The notes under the pieces were generated by a model. The model was given only the letters and a program-made list of their open reading frames with translations. It ran no database searches and was not told the origin of the DNA. Shown piece after piece: positions 27,186 to 36,871 of a DNA stretch of 64,000 nt (positions within the stretch are counted from its first letter, which is position 1; the number at the start of each line of letters is the position of its first letter). Source of the DNA: Geodermatophilus sabuli (GTDB lineage Bacteria; Actinomycetota; Actinomycetes; Mycobacteriales; Geodermatophilaceae); contig NZ_OBDO01000002.1 in NCBI RefSeq assembly GCF_900215145.1, positions 1 through 64,000 on the forward strand. Reading direction: 5' to 3'. The position numbers were made by a program, and so were the translations under genes.

Positions 27186-28430
27186 ATGTCCGCGACGCCT
27201 GACCCCCAGCCGCTGCAGCCGCCCGCCCTGCTGCCCCCGTGGCACACGCCGGAGCGCGAGGCGCTGCAGCTGCAGGCCCGCCGGGTCGCCATGGAGGAGG
27301 TGCTGCCGGTCGCCGACGAGCTCGACCCGCAGAAGGGGGAGATCCCGGCGTCGCTGCTGGCCCGGCTGGCCGAGCTGGGGTGGTTCGGCATCACCGTGCC
27401 GGCCGAGCACGGCGGCCTGGGCCTGGGCGTCTTCGAGTACTGCCTGGTCAGCGAGGAACTCGCGCGGGCGTGGATGTCGACGGCCAGCATCCTGGCCCGC
27501 TCCCAGGGCCTCGGGACGGCGGTGGCCGACGCCGGACGCCGGCACGAGCTGCTGCGGCGCAGCGCCCGCGGCGAGTGGATCGGCGCGATCGCGCTCTCCG
27601 AGCCCGACGCCGGCTCCGACCTGGCCGGTGTGGCCACCCGCGCGGTCCTCGACGGCGACGAGTGGGTGGTGACCGGCCGGAAGCGCTGGTGCGGCAACGC
27701 CCTGGCCGCCGACTTCATCCAGGTGCTGGTCCGGGAGCGCGACCCGGCGCCCGGCGAGTCCCGCTCGGTGGGCCTGGTGAACCTGCTGCTGGAGAAGGAG
27801 CGCGGCGTGTTCCCCGACGGGCTGACCGGCTCGCCGATCGACAAGGTCGGCTACCACGGCTTCCTCACCTGGGACCTCACGTTCGACGGCGTCCGCATCC
27901 CGCGGGGGAACGTCGTCGACGAGGCCGCCGCGAGCGACGAGGAGGGCGCTGCCGGCCGGCGGGCCGGCTTCGCCCAGGCGCAGCTGTTCCTCAACACCGC
28001 CCGCGTGCACACCGCCGCCCGCGCCGTCGGCCTGGCCCGCGCGGCACTGGAGGACTCCGTCCTCTACCTGCAGGAGCGCGAGCAGTTCGGCCACCCGATC
28101 GGCGACTTCCAGGCGCTGCGCTTCGCCGTCGCGGAGATGGCCGCGCAGGTCGAGCAGTCCCGGGCGTTCTACCGGCAGGTCGCCCACCTGCTCGACCTCG
28201 GCGTCCCGTGCGAGCGCGAGGCGGCGATGGTGAAGCTGGAGGCGACCGAGATGTCGGTCCGGGTGACCAACCAGGCCATGCAGCTGCACGGCGGCAACGG
28301 CTACACCACGGAGCGGCAGGTCGAGCGGCACTGGCGCGACGCCCGGCTCACCACGATCTTCGAGGGCACCAGCGAGATCCAGAAGCGGATCATCAGCGAC
28401 CGTATCCTCCCCCGGTCACCTCTGGTCTGA
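27186..28430 (+). CDS. Acyl-CoA dehydrogenase
   Basis: The 414-residue FAD enzyme forms trans-2-enoyl-CoA from acyl-CoA in beta-oxidation or branched-chain catabolism. The N-terminal helical domain has WFGITVPAEHGGLGLGVF; the beta domain has IALSEPDAGSDLAGV and TGRKRWCGNALAADF; the C-terminal domain has REQFGHPIGDFQALRFAVA, QLHGGNGYTTERQVERHWRD and TIFEGTSEIQKRII. The catalytic base position is occupied in the IFEGTSEI segment, as in short/medium-chain enzymes. The substrate is not determined. MFS copy 1 follows after 35 bp. Confidence 0.9.
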   Translation: MSATPDPQPLQPPALLPPWHTPEREALQLQARRVAMEEVLPVADELDPQKGEIPASLLARLAELGWFGITVPAEHGGLGLGVFEYCLVSEELARAWMSTASILARSQGLGTAVADAGRRHELLRRSARGEWIGAIALSEPDAGSDLAGVATRAVLDGDEWVVTGRKRWCGNALAADFIQVLVRERDPAPGESRSVGLVNLLLEKERGVFPDGLTGSPIDKVGYHGFLTWDLTFDGVRIPRGNVVDEAAASDEEGAAGRRAGFAQAQLFLNTARVHTAARAVGLARAALEDSVLYLQEREQFGHPIGDFQALRFAVAEMAAQVEQSRAFYRQVAHLLDLGVPCEREAAMVKLEATEMSVRVTNQAMQLHGGNGYTTERQVERHWRDARLTTIFEGTSEIQKRIISDRILPRSPLV

Positions 28431-28465
28431 ACCCGGGCCGGTCCGTACACGGGGGAGTAGCTCGG

Positions 28466-29755
28466 ATGTCCGGCCTGCCGCGCGCGCTCACCCCGTTGCG
28501 GCACCCGCGCTACCGCCTGCTGGCCGCCTCGCTCGCACTCTCGCTGCTCACCAACAGCACCTTCGCCGTCGCCGTCGTGTGGCAGGTCGTCGCCCTGGAC
28601 GGTGGTCCGGCCGAGCTGTCCCTGGTCAGCGGGCTGGCCGCCGCGGGCATGCTGGCGAGCACCCTGCTGGGCGGTGCGCTCGCCGACCGCGTCCCGCAGC
28701 GGCACGTGCTGCTGGCCGTGGCGCTGGTGCAGACGGTCGGCACCGCCCTGGTCGCGGCACTCTCGCTGGCCGGGGTGCTGACGCTGTGGCAACTGGCCGT
28801 CGTCGCGCTCGCCGGTGGTCTGGCCAACGGCTGCTACTACCCGGCGTACTCCGCGCTGGTACCGGCGCTGCTCCCCGAGGACGAGCTGCTGCCGGCCAAC
28901 GGGCTCGAGGGCACGATGCGGCCGGTGCTCTACCAGGCCACCGGTCCCGCGCTGGCCGGCGGGCTGATCGCCGGGACGTCGCCCGGGGTGGCCCTGGCCG
29001 TCACCGCGGGCGCGGCGCTGGGGGCAGCGCTGTGCGTCGCGGCGCTGCCGGCGACGCCGGTGCGGCGGGAGCCGGGCGCGGCGCCGGCGCACCCCGTGCG
29101 CGGCCTGGTCGCCGACGTGCGCGAGGGCTTCACCTACGTGGTCGCGACGCCGTGGCTGCGGGCCACGCTGCTGTTCGCCTCGCTCATGCTGCTGGTGATG
29201 ATCGGCCCCTTCGAGGTGCTGGCGCCGTTCGCGATCAAGGACCGGGCCGGCGGCGGGCCGTTCCAGCACGCCCTCGTGCTGGCCGCGTTCGGCGTCGGCG
29301 GCGCGCTCGGCTCCATGACGGTCGCCTCCCTGCGGCTGCCGCGCCGCTACCTCACGGTCATGACCCTGCTCTGGGGTCTCGGCTGCGTCCCGCTGGTCGT
29401 CTTCGGCACCACGACGAGCCTCGGCGTGATGATCGCGGCGGGGCTGGTCACGGGCGGGACCGCGCAGGCGGGGATGGTCATCTGGGGCACCCTGCTGCAA
29501 CGCCGGGTACCGCCGGCGCTGCTCGGCCGGGTCTCCAGCCTGGACTTCTTCGTCTCCACGGCGTTCATGCCGCTGTCCATGGCCCTGGCCGGCCCGGTCA
29601 GCGAGCTGATCGGCCTGCCGGCCACCTTCCTCGTCGCCGGGCTGGTCCCCGCGGTGCTGGCCGTGGTCGTGCTGCTGGCCGCACGGCTGCCGGCCGACGA
29701 GCTGGCCCACCCGCTGGCCCGCCGCTCGAACCCGCAGGTCAGCGAGCGGGCCTGA
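28466..29755 (+). CDS. MFS transporter, EntS-like (paralog 1)
   Basis: The 429-residue exporter-type MFS protein has 12 helices with the DHA3/EntS pattern: LRHPRYRLLAASLALSLL at the start, the motif A loop GGALADRVPQRHVLL near residue 75 and LLQRRVPPALLGRVSSLDFF late in the second half. Its closest relative in this window is the gene at 35473, on the same strand beyond the sugar operon. Substrate unknown; family members export siderophores or drugs. Confidence 0.88.
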   Translation: MSGLPRALTPLRHPRYRLLAASLALSLLTNSTFAVAVVWQVVALDGGPAELSLVSGLAAAGMLASTLLGGALADRVPQRHVLLAVALVQTVGTALVAALSLAGVLTLWQLAVVALAGGLANGCYYPAYSALVPALLPEDELLPANGLEGTMRPVLYQATGPALAGGLIAGTSPGVALAVTAGAALGAALCVAALPATPVRREPGAAPAHPVRGLVADVREGFTYVVATPWLRATLLFASLMLLVMIGPFEVLAPFAIKDRAGGGPFQHALVLAAFGVGGALGSMTVASLRLPRRYLTVMTLLWGLGCVPLVVFGTTTSLGVMIAAGLVTGGTAQAGMVIWGTLLQRRVPPALLGRVSSLDFFVSTAFMPLSMALAGPVSELIGLPATFLVAGLVPAVLAVVVLLAARLPADELAHPLARRSNPQVSERA

Positions 29756-29792
29756 GGCGACGCGCGTCGGGGCACCGGCTGACGCCGGGTCC

Positions 29793-30740
29793 TCACCCCT
29801 TCTCGGCGCCGGCGGTCAGGCCGCCGGTGAGGAGCCTCTCGGTGGCGAGGAAGAGCACGACGATCGGCACCGTCAGGATCACCGATCCGGCCATGAGCAC
29901 CGTCGTGGGGATCTCGATGCTGCCCGCGAGCTGGGAGAGGCCCAGGGAGACCGTCCACCGCGACCGGTCCTCCACCAGGAACAGCAGCGCGAACAGGAAC
30001 TCGTTCCACGCGATCATGAAGACGAAGAGGGCGTTGGACAGGATCGCCGGCATGGCCAGCGGCAGGGTGATCTTGCGCATGATGGTGAACCTGTCGGCGC
30101 CGTCGACCGCGGCGGCCTCCTCGATGCTGGCCGGCACGGTCTGGAAGTAGTTGCGCAGCATGTAGATGGCGACCGCGACGGTCTGCGACACGTACACGAG
30201 CACGAGCGCAGGCAGGGCGCCGCGCAGCCCGACCCGCGTGAAGAAGATGAACAGCGGGACGGCGAGCAGGATGCTCGGGAACAGGTAGACGGCGAGGAAC
30301 AGCACGCTGATCCTGCGGTGGCCGGGGAACCGCAACCGGGCGAGGGCGTACGAGCCCAGGACCGCGAAGGCGAGCGTCACCGCGACCGTGCCGAGCGCGA
30401 CCAGGCCGCTGATGGCCATGAAGCGCAGGAACCCCTGCCCGCCGGACTCGGTGGGGGCGAGGACGTCGCGGTACGTGGCGACCGTCAGTTCCGACAGCGT
30501 CGGCCACAGGCGTGCCGGGGCCTGCAGCAGCGAGCTCAGGTCCCGGAGAGAGAGCAGCACCATGTAGTAGAAGGGGAACAGGGTGAACAGCAGCAGCCCT
30601 GCGATCACCACCCACCGCAGGACGCCGAGCACCCGGGTCTCGACGGTGGTCCGCGACCAGCGGCGTCCCGCCGGCGGGCCGCTGGGCCGGGTGCCGGCTT
30701 CGGCGGAGGACTCCGCCGCCACGGTCGCGATGCCCGCCAT
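29793..30740 (-). CDS. Sugar ABC transporter permease, MalG-like
   Basis: The 315-residue permease has a long N-terminal lead of about 38 residues, then six helices. The EAA loop is IEEAAAVDGADRFTIMRKIT, the carbohydrate-uptake (CUT1) type. Its ATG overlaps the last base of the MalF-like stop (TGATG). It is last in the GH13-SBP-permease-permease operon. No dedicated ATPase follows, so a shared MsmK/UgpC-type ATPase elsewhere is probable. Confidence 0.92.
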   Translation of the reverse strand: MAGIATVAAESSAEAGTRPSGPPAGRRWSRTTVETRVLGVLRWVVIAGLLLFTLFPFYYMVLLSLRDLSSLLQAPARLWPTLSELTVATYRDVLAPTESGGQGFLRFMAISGLVALGTVAVTLAFAVLGSYALARLRFPGHRRISVLFLAVYLFPSILLAVPLFIFFTRVGLRGALPALVLVYVSQTVAVAIYMLRNYFQTVPASIEEAAAVDGADRFTIMRKITLPLAMPAILSNALFVFMIAWNEFLFALLFLVEDRSRWTVSLGLSQLAGSIEIPTTVLMAGSVILTVPIVVLFLATERLLTGGLTAGAEKG

Positions 30741-31690
30741 CAGGCCACCTCGTCCTTCGCCGCGAACCGGTAGTACACCGTGACCAGCACCATCAACACG
30801 GCGGAGAGGACGAGCGCCTGCGCGGACGCCGCGCCGATGTCCCCGCGGCTGATCAGGAACTCGAACACCCGCACGCTGATGACGTCGGTGCCCGCCCCTC
30901 CGCCGGTGAGCAGGTAGATGTCGTCGAAGTTGTTGAAGGTCCAGATGAAGCGGAGCAGCGCCAACACCGCGATCGTCGGCAGCAGCTGGGGCCAGACGAT
31001 GTGGCGGAACACCTGCGTCGGCGTCGCGCCGTCGACCCGGGCGGCCTCCTCCAGGGTGGCCGGCGCGGCCTGCAGGCGTGCGGTGATGAAGAGGAAGGCG
31101 AACGGGAACGAGCGCCACATCTCGAAGAAGATGACGGTCAGCAGGGCGGTCGGGCGCTCGGACAGGAAGGCGATGGGCTCGTCCCAGCCGAGCAGGCGGG
31201 TCCCCACCTCGTTCACGATGCCGAACTGGGGGTTGAGCATCACGCCCCAGACGAAGGTGGCCGCCACCACCGGTGCGACGTAGGGCAGCAGCAGCGACGC
31301 CCGGATCAGCATGCGGCCGCGGAAGCCGTGGCGGAGGGCCAGCGCCGCGACCAGCCCGAGCCCGATCGACGCCGCGGTGCCGCCGCTGGCGTAGACGAGC
31401 GTGGTGACCAGCGAGTCCCAGAACCCGGGAGAGCCGAACACGTCGGCGAAGTTCTCGAACGTGGGGGTCCCGAACAGCCCGGACGTGCGGAGCCGGATGA
31501 GCTTCAGGTCCTGGAAGGCGAGCACCACCGTCCACAGGATCGGCAGCACCACCAGCACCAGGACGAGGACGACGGTCGGAGAGATCAGGGCCAGCCCGGT
31601 TCGCGACTCGCGTTCGCGCAGGGTCCCCCGACCCGGGGATCGTGCCTCCCGGTCACCGGCCTGCCGACTCTCGGACACCGCCGGGCGCAC
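30740..31690 (-). CDS. Sugar ABC transporter permease, MalF-like
   Basis: The 316-residue permease carries helices from about residue 33; FENFADVF marks the usual MalF-family periplasmic region and LEEAARVDGATPTQVFRHIV is the EAA loop. I chose GTG 31690, two bases after the binding-protein stop; a GTG at 31717 would overlap that gene. It works as a heterodimer with the next permease. Confidence 0.9.
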   Translation of the reverse strand: MRPAVSESRQAGDREARSPGRGTLRERESRTGLALISPTVVLVLVLVVLPILWTVVLAFQDLKLIRLRTSGLFGTPTFENFADVFGSPGFWDSLVTTLVYASGGTAASIGLGLVAALALRHGFRGRMLIRASLLLPYVAPVVAATFVWGVMLNPQFGIVNEVGTRLLGWDEPIAFLSERPTALLTVIFFEMWRSFPFAFLFITARLQAAPATLEEAARVDGATPTQVFRHIVWPQLLPTIAVLALLRFIWTFNNFDDIYLLTGGGAGTDVISVRVFEFLISRGDIGAASAQALVLSAVLMVLVTVYYRFAAKDEVA

Positions 31691-31691
31691 G

Positions 31692-33086
31692 TCAGTCCAC
31701 CGACGAGGCGATCTCACGGAGTGCCTCGGCCGCCTGTCGGGCCGCTCCGCTCGGATCCACCTCGCCCTCGGTCATCGCGGCGATGGCCTGCGGGACGGGG
31801 AGCTCGCCGAGGGAGGCGCCGATCAGTGCGCCCTGCCCCTGAGGGATCCCCCAGGGGCCGATCCTGTCGGGGGCGGTCCGCAGGGCGTCGAGGACCTCGG
31901 CCGTGTAGAAGTCGGTCAACGGCGCCTTGGTGTCCACGCCCGAGGGCAGGGTGGCCCAGGCGTCGATGTACCGCGTCGGCTCCTCGGCCGTGCCCTGCCG
32001 GGTCGGCACCTTGCCCTCCGGCGAGAAGCCGATCCACTGCTCGTACCCGTCCTCCATCATGTAGTCGACGAAGTTGGCGGCGGTGGCCTGCGCGTCGACC
32101 GTGACGGCCCAGGAGACGATGTCGCCGAACTGCTCGGGCCCGTCGCCGTCGGGCCCCGAGATCCCGGTGACCACGCCGCTGTTCCGGGCGAGGAACGCAG
32201 GGTCGGCCGCGCACTCCGGGCACGTCGGCAGCGCATCGGCCCGCAGGCCGGCCATCTCGTCGAGGATGAACGAGGACCACACGACCATGGCCGACTGCCC
32301 GGCGAAGTAGGCGGCGCGCGTGGTGTCGACGTCCTGCGCCCCGCTCACTGAGTAGTCGCTGATCAGCTCGTCGTAGAACGCGAACGACCCCACGCACGCC
32401 TCGCTCTCGATCGTGACCTCACCTGTGTCGTCCACCAGCTGGCAGCCGTTGCCCAGGGCGAGGTGCTCGAAGGTCTGCTGGGTGAAGGCGTCGTTCGGCA
32501 CGGTGGCCCCGACGAAGCCGGCCACCTCGGGGCTGTCCAGTTCCTGCGCGGCGGCGAGGATCTCGTCGTAGGTCTCCGGTGCGGCGAGGCCCGCGGCGTC
32601 GAAGAGGTCCTTGCGGTAGACGAGCAGCTGCGCCCACCCGTCGCTGGGGACGGCGACCTGCGCATCGCCGTCCCGGGTCAGCTCCAGCGCGTGCTCGGAG
32701 AAGGTGCCGGCGCCCAGGCCCTCCACCACGGAGGCGGTCATCTCGCGGTCGATGAGGTCGTTGGTCGCCAGCAGCTGGACGCCGGCCAGCGGCAGGGCGC
32801 CGATGACGTCGGGCAGCCGCCCCGCGGCGGCCGAGGAGATGAGGAGCTGGTTGAACTGGTTCGGGTCGACGGCGACGAGCTCGACCTCGACCCCGCTGCT
32901 CCCGGTGAAGGCCGCGGCGATCTCCTCCTGGACGGCGAGGCGGTCGGGGAGGTTCTCCAGGGTCCACACGGTCAGCGGGTCACCCTCCTCGCTGCCTCCG
33001 GTGTCGCCCCCGCCGCAGGCGGCGAGCAGGACCGTCGCCCCGACCGCCGCCACCGAGGCCCTGACCGGTCGCTCCACAACCCTCAT
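31692..33086 (-). CDS. Sugar ABC transporter substrate-binding lipoprotein
   Basis: The 464-residue type I binding protein has a lipobox VLLAAC near residue 24, then LTVWTLENLPDRLAVQEEIAA, the usual start of the family domain. AGRLPDVIGALPLAGVQLLA and YFAGQSAMVVWSSFILDEM are typical lobes. GGGGGGAGCTG precedes the ATG. The adjacent GH13 glucosidase gene suggests alpha-glucosides such as maltose, trehalose or isomaltose as ligand, which remains inference. Confidence 0.9.
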   Translation of the reverse strand: MRVVERPVRASVAAVGATVLLAACGGGDTGGSEEGDPLTVWTLENLPDRLAVQEEIAAAFTGSSGVEVELVAVDPNQFNQLLISSAAAGRLPDVIGALPLAGVQLLATNDLIDREMTASVVEGLGAGTFSEHALELTRDGDAQVAVPSDGWAQLLVYRKDLFDAAGLAAPETYDEILAAAQELDSPEVAGFVGATVPNDAFTQQTFEHLALGNGCQLVDDTGEVTIESEACVGSFAFYDELISDYSVSGAQDVDTTRAAYFAGQSAMVVWSSFILDEMAGLRADALPTCPECAADPAFLARNSGVVTGISGPDGDGPEQFGDIVSWAVTVDAQATAANFVDYMMEDGYEQWIGFSPEGKVPTRQGTAEEPTRYIDAWATLPSGVDTKAPLTDFYTAEVLDALRTAPDRIGPWGIPQGQGALIGASLGELPVPQAIAAMTEGEVDPSGAARQAAEALREIASSVD

Positions 33087-33199
33087 CAGCTCCCCCCGGG
33101 ATCGCCGGACCCGGACAGTAGCGGCTCGCCGTGTGACGCGCGCCACGAGGGATGCAGGGCCGGACGCGACTCCGCCGCGCCCGGCTGCGGGCCGGGCGG

Positions 33200-34903
33200 T
33201 CAGCTCCTGAGCACCCGCGACTCCCAGGGGCGCAGCACGGCCGGGTCGCCCTCCGGCAGGTTGCCCAGCACCAGTTCGGTGCCGGCCACCTCGGGCAGCA
33301 GTTCGCCCAGCCGGTACTCGTGCCCGCTCACGTTGCACACGACGAACAGCGTCTCGCCGTCCAGCGAGCGGGTGAAGGCGTACACCGACTCGTGTTCGGG
33401 CAGCACCATGGTGAAGTCGCCCAGCGCGACCACCGGCGACTCGTGCCGCAGCGCGATCAGCCGCTGGTGGTGGGCGAACACCGACGTCGGGTCGGCCCGC
33501 TGCGCGGCGGCGTTCCACCGCACGTGGTCGGGGTTCACCGCGATCCACGGCGTCCCGGAGGTGAAGCCGGCGTTCGGGGAGTCGTCCCACTGCACCGGCG
33601 TGCGCGCGTTGTCCCGGCCCATCCGCCGCATCGCGGCCAGCTCGGTGTCCGGGTCCGCACCGTGGGCGACGGCCTGCGCGAAGTGGTTGAGCGACTCGAC
33701 GTCCCGGAAGTCGTCGAGGCTCTCGAACGGGGCGTTGGCCATCCCGAGCTCCTCGCCCTGGTAGACGTAGGGCGTCCCCCGGTGCAGGTGCAGCAGCGTG
33801 GCCAGGCAGGTCGCGGAGTCCCGCCGGCACTCCGGCGAGTCGTCGCCGAACCGGGAGACCGCCCGCGGCTGGTCGTGGTTGTCCCAGTAGAGGGAGTTCC
33901 AGCCGACGTCGGCCAGCCCCACCTGCCACCGCCCGAACGAGGCCTTGAGGTCGGTGAGCCGCAGCGGCCGCGGGGAGAACTTGCTGCCCTCGAAGTCCAG
34001 CCCGACGTGCTCGAACTGGAACACCATGTCCACCTCCTCTCGGGCCGGGTCGGTGAACAGCCGGGCCGCCTCGACGGTCACGCCGGGCATCTCACCGACG
34101 AGCAGCAACTGCTCCCGGCGGCCGGCGAAGACCGCGCGGTGCATCTCCTGCAGGAACTCGTGGATCCGCGGCCCGCACAGGTACGACGCCGAGCCGTCGC
34201 CGTAGGGCACCCCCGGCAGCGGCGGGCCGTCGTGCAGGGCGCCGTCCGGGCCGACGTCCTTGCTGATCATGTTGATGACGTCCATGCGGAAGCCGTCGAC
34301 CCCGCGGTCGAGCCACCACCGCATCATCGCGTACACCGCGTCCCGGACCTCGGGGTTCTCCCAGTTGAGGTCCGGCTGCCGGCGGTCGAACAGGTGCAGG
34401 TAGTACTCGCCGCTGGCCTCGTCGAGCTCCCAGGTCGGGCCGGAGAAGAACGAGTGCCAGTTGGTCGGCTCCGCGCCCGGCGCGCCGGCGGCCATCCCCG
34501 GCCGCGGCGGCCGCCACCAGTACCAGTCGCGCTTGGGCGAGTCCTTCGACGACCTGCTCTCCAGGAACCAGGGGTGCGCGTCGCTGGTGTGGTTGACCAC
34601 CAGGTCCATGACCAGCTTCATCCCGCGCTCGTGGAGGGCGGCGATCAGCGCGTCGAGCTGCGTCAGGCTGCCGAACAGGGGGTCGACCTCGGTGTAGTCG
34701 CTGATGTCGTAGCCGTTGTCCGCCTGGGGGGACGGGTAGACCGGGGAGAGCCACAGGACGTCGACGCCCAGGTCGGCCAGGTGGTCCAGCCGCTGGAGCA
34801 CCCCGCCGAGGTCACCGATGCCGTCGCCGTCGGAGTCCATGAACGAGCGGGGGTAAACCTGGTAGACGACCGCACGGGTCCACCACGGGGACTGCTCGGG
34901 CAT
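33200..34903 (-). CDS. GH13 alpha-glucosidase (oligo-1,6-glucosidase-like)
   Basis: The 567-residue enzyme hydrolyses alpha-glucosides in the cytoplasm after uptake. GH13 regions are present: DLVVNHTSD (I), DGFRMDVINMISK with the nucleophile Asp (II), LLVGEMPG with the acid/base Glu (III) and WDNHDQPR (IV). The DSDGDGIGDLGG calcium loop and VYQGEELGM match family 13 subfamilies of alpha-glucosidases. No signal peptide. The binding-protein gene follows after 113 bp that hold a CGCCCGGC/GCCGGGCG hairpin, so an attenuator between them is possible. Confidence 0.93.
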   Translation of the reverse strand: MPEQSPWWTRAVVYQVYPRSFMDSDGDGIGDLGGVLQRLDHLADLGVDVLWLSPVYPSPQADNGYDISDYTEVDPLFGSLTQLDALIAALHERGMKLVMDLVVNHTSDAHPWFLESRSSKDSPKRDWYWWRPPRPGMAAGAPGAEPTNWHSFFSGPTWELDEASGEYYLHLFDRRQPDLNWENPEVRDAVYAMMRWWLDRGVDGFRMDVINMISKDVGPDGALHDGPPLPGVPYGDGSASYLCGPRIHEFLQEMHRAVFAGRREQLLLVGEMPGVTVEAARLFTDPAREEVDMVFQFEHVGLDFEGSKFSPRPLRLTDLKASFGRWQVGLADVGWNSLYWDNHDQPRAVSRFGDDSPECRRDSATCLATLLHLHRGTPYVYQGEELGMANAPFESLDDFRDVESLNHFAQAVAHGADPDTELAAMRRMGRDNARTPVQWDDSPNAGFTSGTPWIAVNPDHVRWNAAAQRADPTSVFAHHQRLIALRHESPVVALGDFTMVLPEHESVYAFTRSLDGETLFVVCNVSGHEYRLGELLPEVAGTELVLGNLPEGDPAVLRPWESRVLRS

Positions 34904-34942
34904 GCGCCCAGCCCAGCACGGGCCGCCCGGGCTCGCACCCGG

Positions 34943-35344
34943 TCAGTCCTGCACCGGCGGGGACGGTGGGGTGTGGTGCACCGCCTCCACGTTGTTGCCG
35001 TCGGGGTCGCGGAAGAACGCGCCGTAGTAGCCCGGGTGGTACTCCGGCCAGACCCGCGGCTCGTGCAGCACCTCGGCGCCGGCGTCCCGGGCCAGCGCGA
35101 ACACCTCGTCGACGGCCGCGCGGGACGGCGCCCGCAGCGCCAGGTGCACGGGGCGCTCGGTGCCCTCGGCCAGCGGGCTGACCCACAGTTGCGGGTGCCC
35201 GTCCGGCCCGGCGAACCCGACGACCGGGCCGTCCGGCGTCTCGTAGCGCATCGCCTCGCGCAGGCCGACGGGGGCGAACACCCGCGTGTAGAAGGCGATG
35301 GCGGCCGCGACGTCGGCGGCCTGCAGTCCCAGGTGGTCGATCAC
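34943..35344 (-). CDS. VOC-superfamily (glyoxalase-like) protein
   Basis: The 133-residue protein is a single VOC domain: MIDHLGLQAADVAAAIAFYT at the start, VHLALRAPSRAAVDEVFALA in the middle and AFFRDPDGNNVEAVHH at the end. His4 (DHLGL), His in VHLAL and Glu in NNVEAV are candidate metal ligands in the usual places, so it may be a metal-dependent lyase or resistance enzyme. Function is unknown. It lies 39 bp before the glucosidase gene on the same strand. Confidence 0.85.
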   Translation of the reverse strand: MIDHLGLQAADVAAAIAFYTRVFAPVGLREAMRYETPDGPVVGFAGPDGHPQLWVSPLAEGTERPVHLALRAPSRAAVDEVFALARDAGAEVLHEPRVWPEYHPGYYGAFFRDPDGNNVEAVHHTPPSPPVQD

Positions 35345-35472
35345 GCCGCCGGACGGTAGCGGGGGTGCTGGCGACGGGGGCCTCCCCGGCGCGCGGCCCG
35401 GGAAATCGGGTGCGTCCTGTCGTACCCGTCGCCGACCATGAGCGGACCGGATCCCGACGAGGAGGCGCTCCC

Positions 35473-36777
35473 ATGGCCCCGCTGCCGCGCGCGCTGTCGC
35501 CGCTGCGGCACCGCGACTACCGGCTGCTGGCCGCGTCGATGGCGCTGTCGCTGCTGGCCGCCGGGCTGTGGGCGGTCGCCGCGGTCTGGCAGGTGGTGGC
35601 CCTGGGCGGGGGCCCGGCCGCCCTCTCGCTGGTCACCGGCCTGTCCGCCGGCGGGATGCTGGCCAGCACCCTGTTCGGCGGGGTGCTCGCCGACCGGGTC
35701 CCGCAGTGGTACCTCCTGCTGGCGGTGGCGCTCGTCCAGGCGGCGGCCGTCGCCGTGGTCGCCGGCCTGTCGTTGCTGGGCCTGCTGACGCTGTGGCAGC
35801 TGGCCGCGGCCGGCCTTGCCGTGGGGCTGGCGACGGGGCTGTACTACCCGGCCTACTCCGCGCAGCTGCCGGCCCTCGTGCCCGAGGGGGATCTGCTCGC
35901 GGCCAACGGGCTCGAGGGCGCCGTCCGTCCCCTCCTGCAGAACGCGGCCGGGCCGGCGGCCGCCGGGTTCCTCGTCGCCGCGGTCTCCCCGGGCGCGGCC
36001 CTGGCCGCCACCGCGATCGCCTCCCTGCTCGCCGCCGCGCACGTCCTCGCCCTGCCGGTCACCCCCGTCCGGCGGGGGGACCCCGATGACGGCGCCCGGC
36101 CGGCCGGGGTGCTGGCCGACCTGCGCGAGGGCTTCGCATACATGCTGCGCACGCCCTGGCTGCTGGCCACCCTGCTGTTCGCGTCGCTGATGGTGCTGGC
36201 GCTCCTCGGGCCGCTGGAGGTCCTGGTCCCCTTCGCCATCCGGGACGCGGGCGGCGGTCCGACGCAGCACGCCTACGTGCTGGCCGCGTTCGGCATCGGC
36301 GGGGCGATCGGCTCCCTGGTCGTCGCGTCGCTGCGGCTGCCCCGGCGGTACCTGACCGTGATGGTCGCGCTGTGGGGGCTGGGGTGCGTGCCGATGGTCG
36401 TCTTCGGCCTCTCCTCGAGCCTCCCGCTGATGATCGCGGCCGGGGCCCTGGTCGGTGCGGCCTTCGAGGCCGGCACCGTCATCTGGGGCACGCTCCTGCA
36501 GCGGCGGGTGCCGCCGGCGCTGCTCGGCCGGGTCTCCAGCCTGGACTTCTTCGTCTCCCTCAGCCTCATGCCGTTGTCCATGGCGCTGGCCGGGCCGGTC
36601 AGCGAGCTCATCGGTTCGGCCGCGACGTTCCTGGTGGCCGGGCTGGCGCCGCCGCTCCTGGCGGCCGTGGCGGTGCTGGCGGCGCGGATGCCGGCCGACG
36701 AGGTCGCGCACCCGCTCGACGGGGGTGCCGCCCCCGCCGGGCAGTCGCCGGCGGACGACGTCCTCGACCGGGTGTGA
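35473..36777 (+). CDS. MFS transporter, EntS-like (paralog 2)
   Basis: The 434-residue protein is a close paralog of the 28466 gene: LPRALSPLRHRDYRLLAASM at the start, GGVLADRVPQWYLLL for motif A and the shared LLQRRVPPALLGRVSSLDFF. An identical run of about 48 bases links the two genes. ATG 35473 has GAGGAGG upstream. Its tail is longer and more acidic than that of paralog 1. The substrate is unknown. Confidence 0.88.
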   Translation: MAPLPRALSPLRHRDYRLLAASMALSLLAAGLWAVAAVWQVVALGGGPAALSLVTGLSAGGMLASTLFGGVLADRVPQWYLLLAVALVQAAAVAVVAGLSLLGLLTLWQLAAAGLAVGLATGLYYPAYSAQLPALVPEGDLLAANGLEGAVRPLLQNAAGPAAAGFLVAAVSPGAALAATAIASLLAAAHVLALPVTPVRRGDPDDGARPAGVLADLREGFAYMLRTPWLLATLLFASLMVLALLGPLEVLVPFAIRDAGGGPTQHAYVLAAFGIGGAIGSLVVASLRLPRRYLTVMVALWGLGCVPMVVFGLSSSLPLMIAAGALVGAAFEAGTVIWGTLLQRRVPPALLGRVSSLDFFVSLSLMPLSMALAGPVSELIGSAATFLVAGLAPPLLAAVAVLAARMPADEVAHPLDGGAAPAGQSPADDVLDRV

Positions 36778-36871
36778 GCGCCGGGGCCGGTCGGCGTCCC
36801 GGGGGGACCGCTGTTTGGATGGGGGTGACCCGTCGGGCACCGACCCGGCACCCGCACCCCGAGGAGATCCC

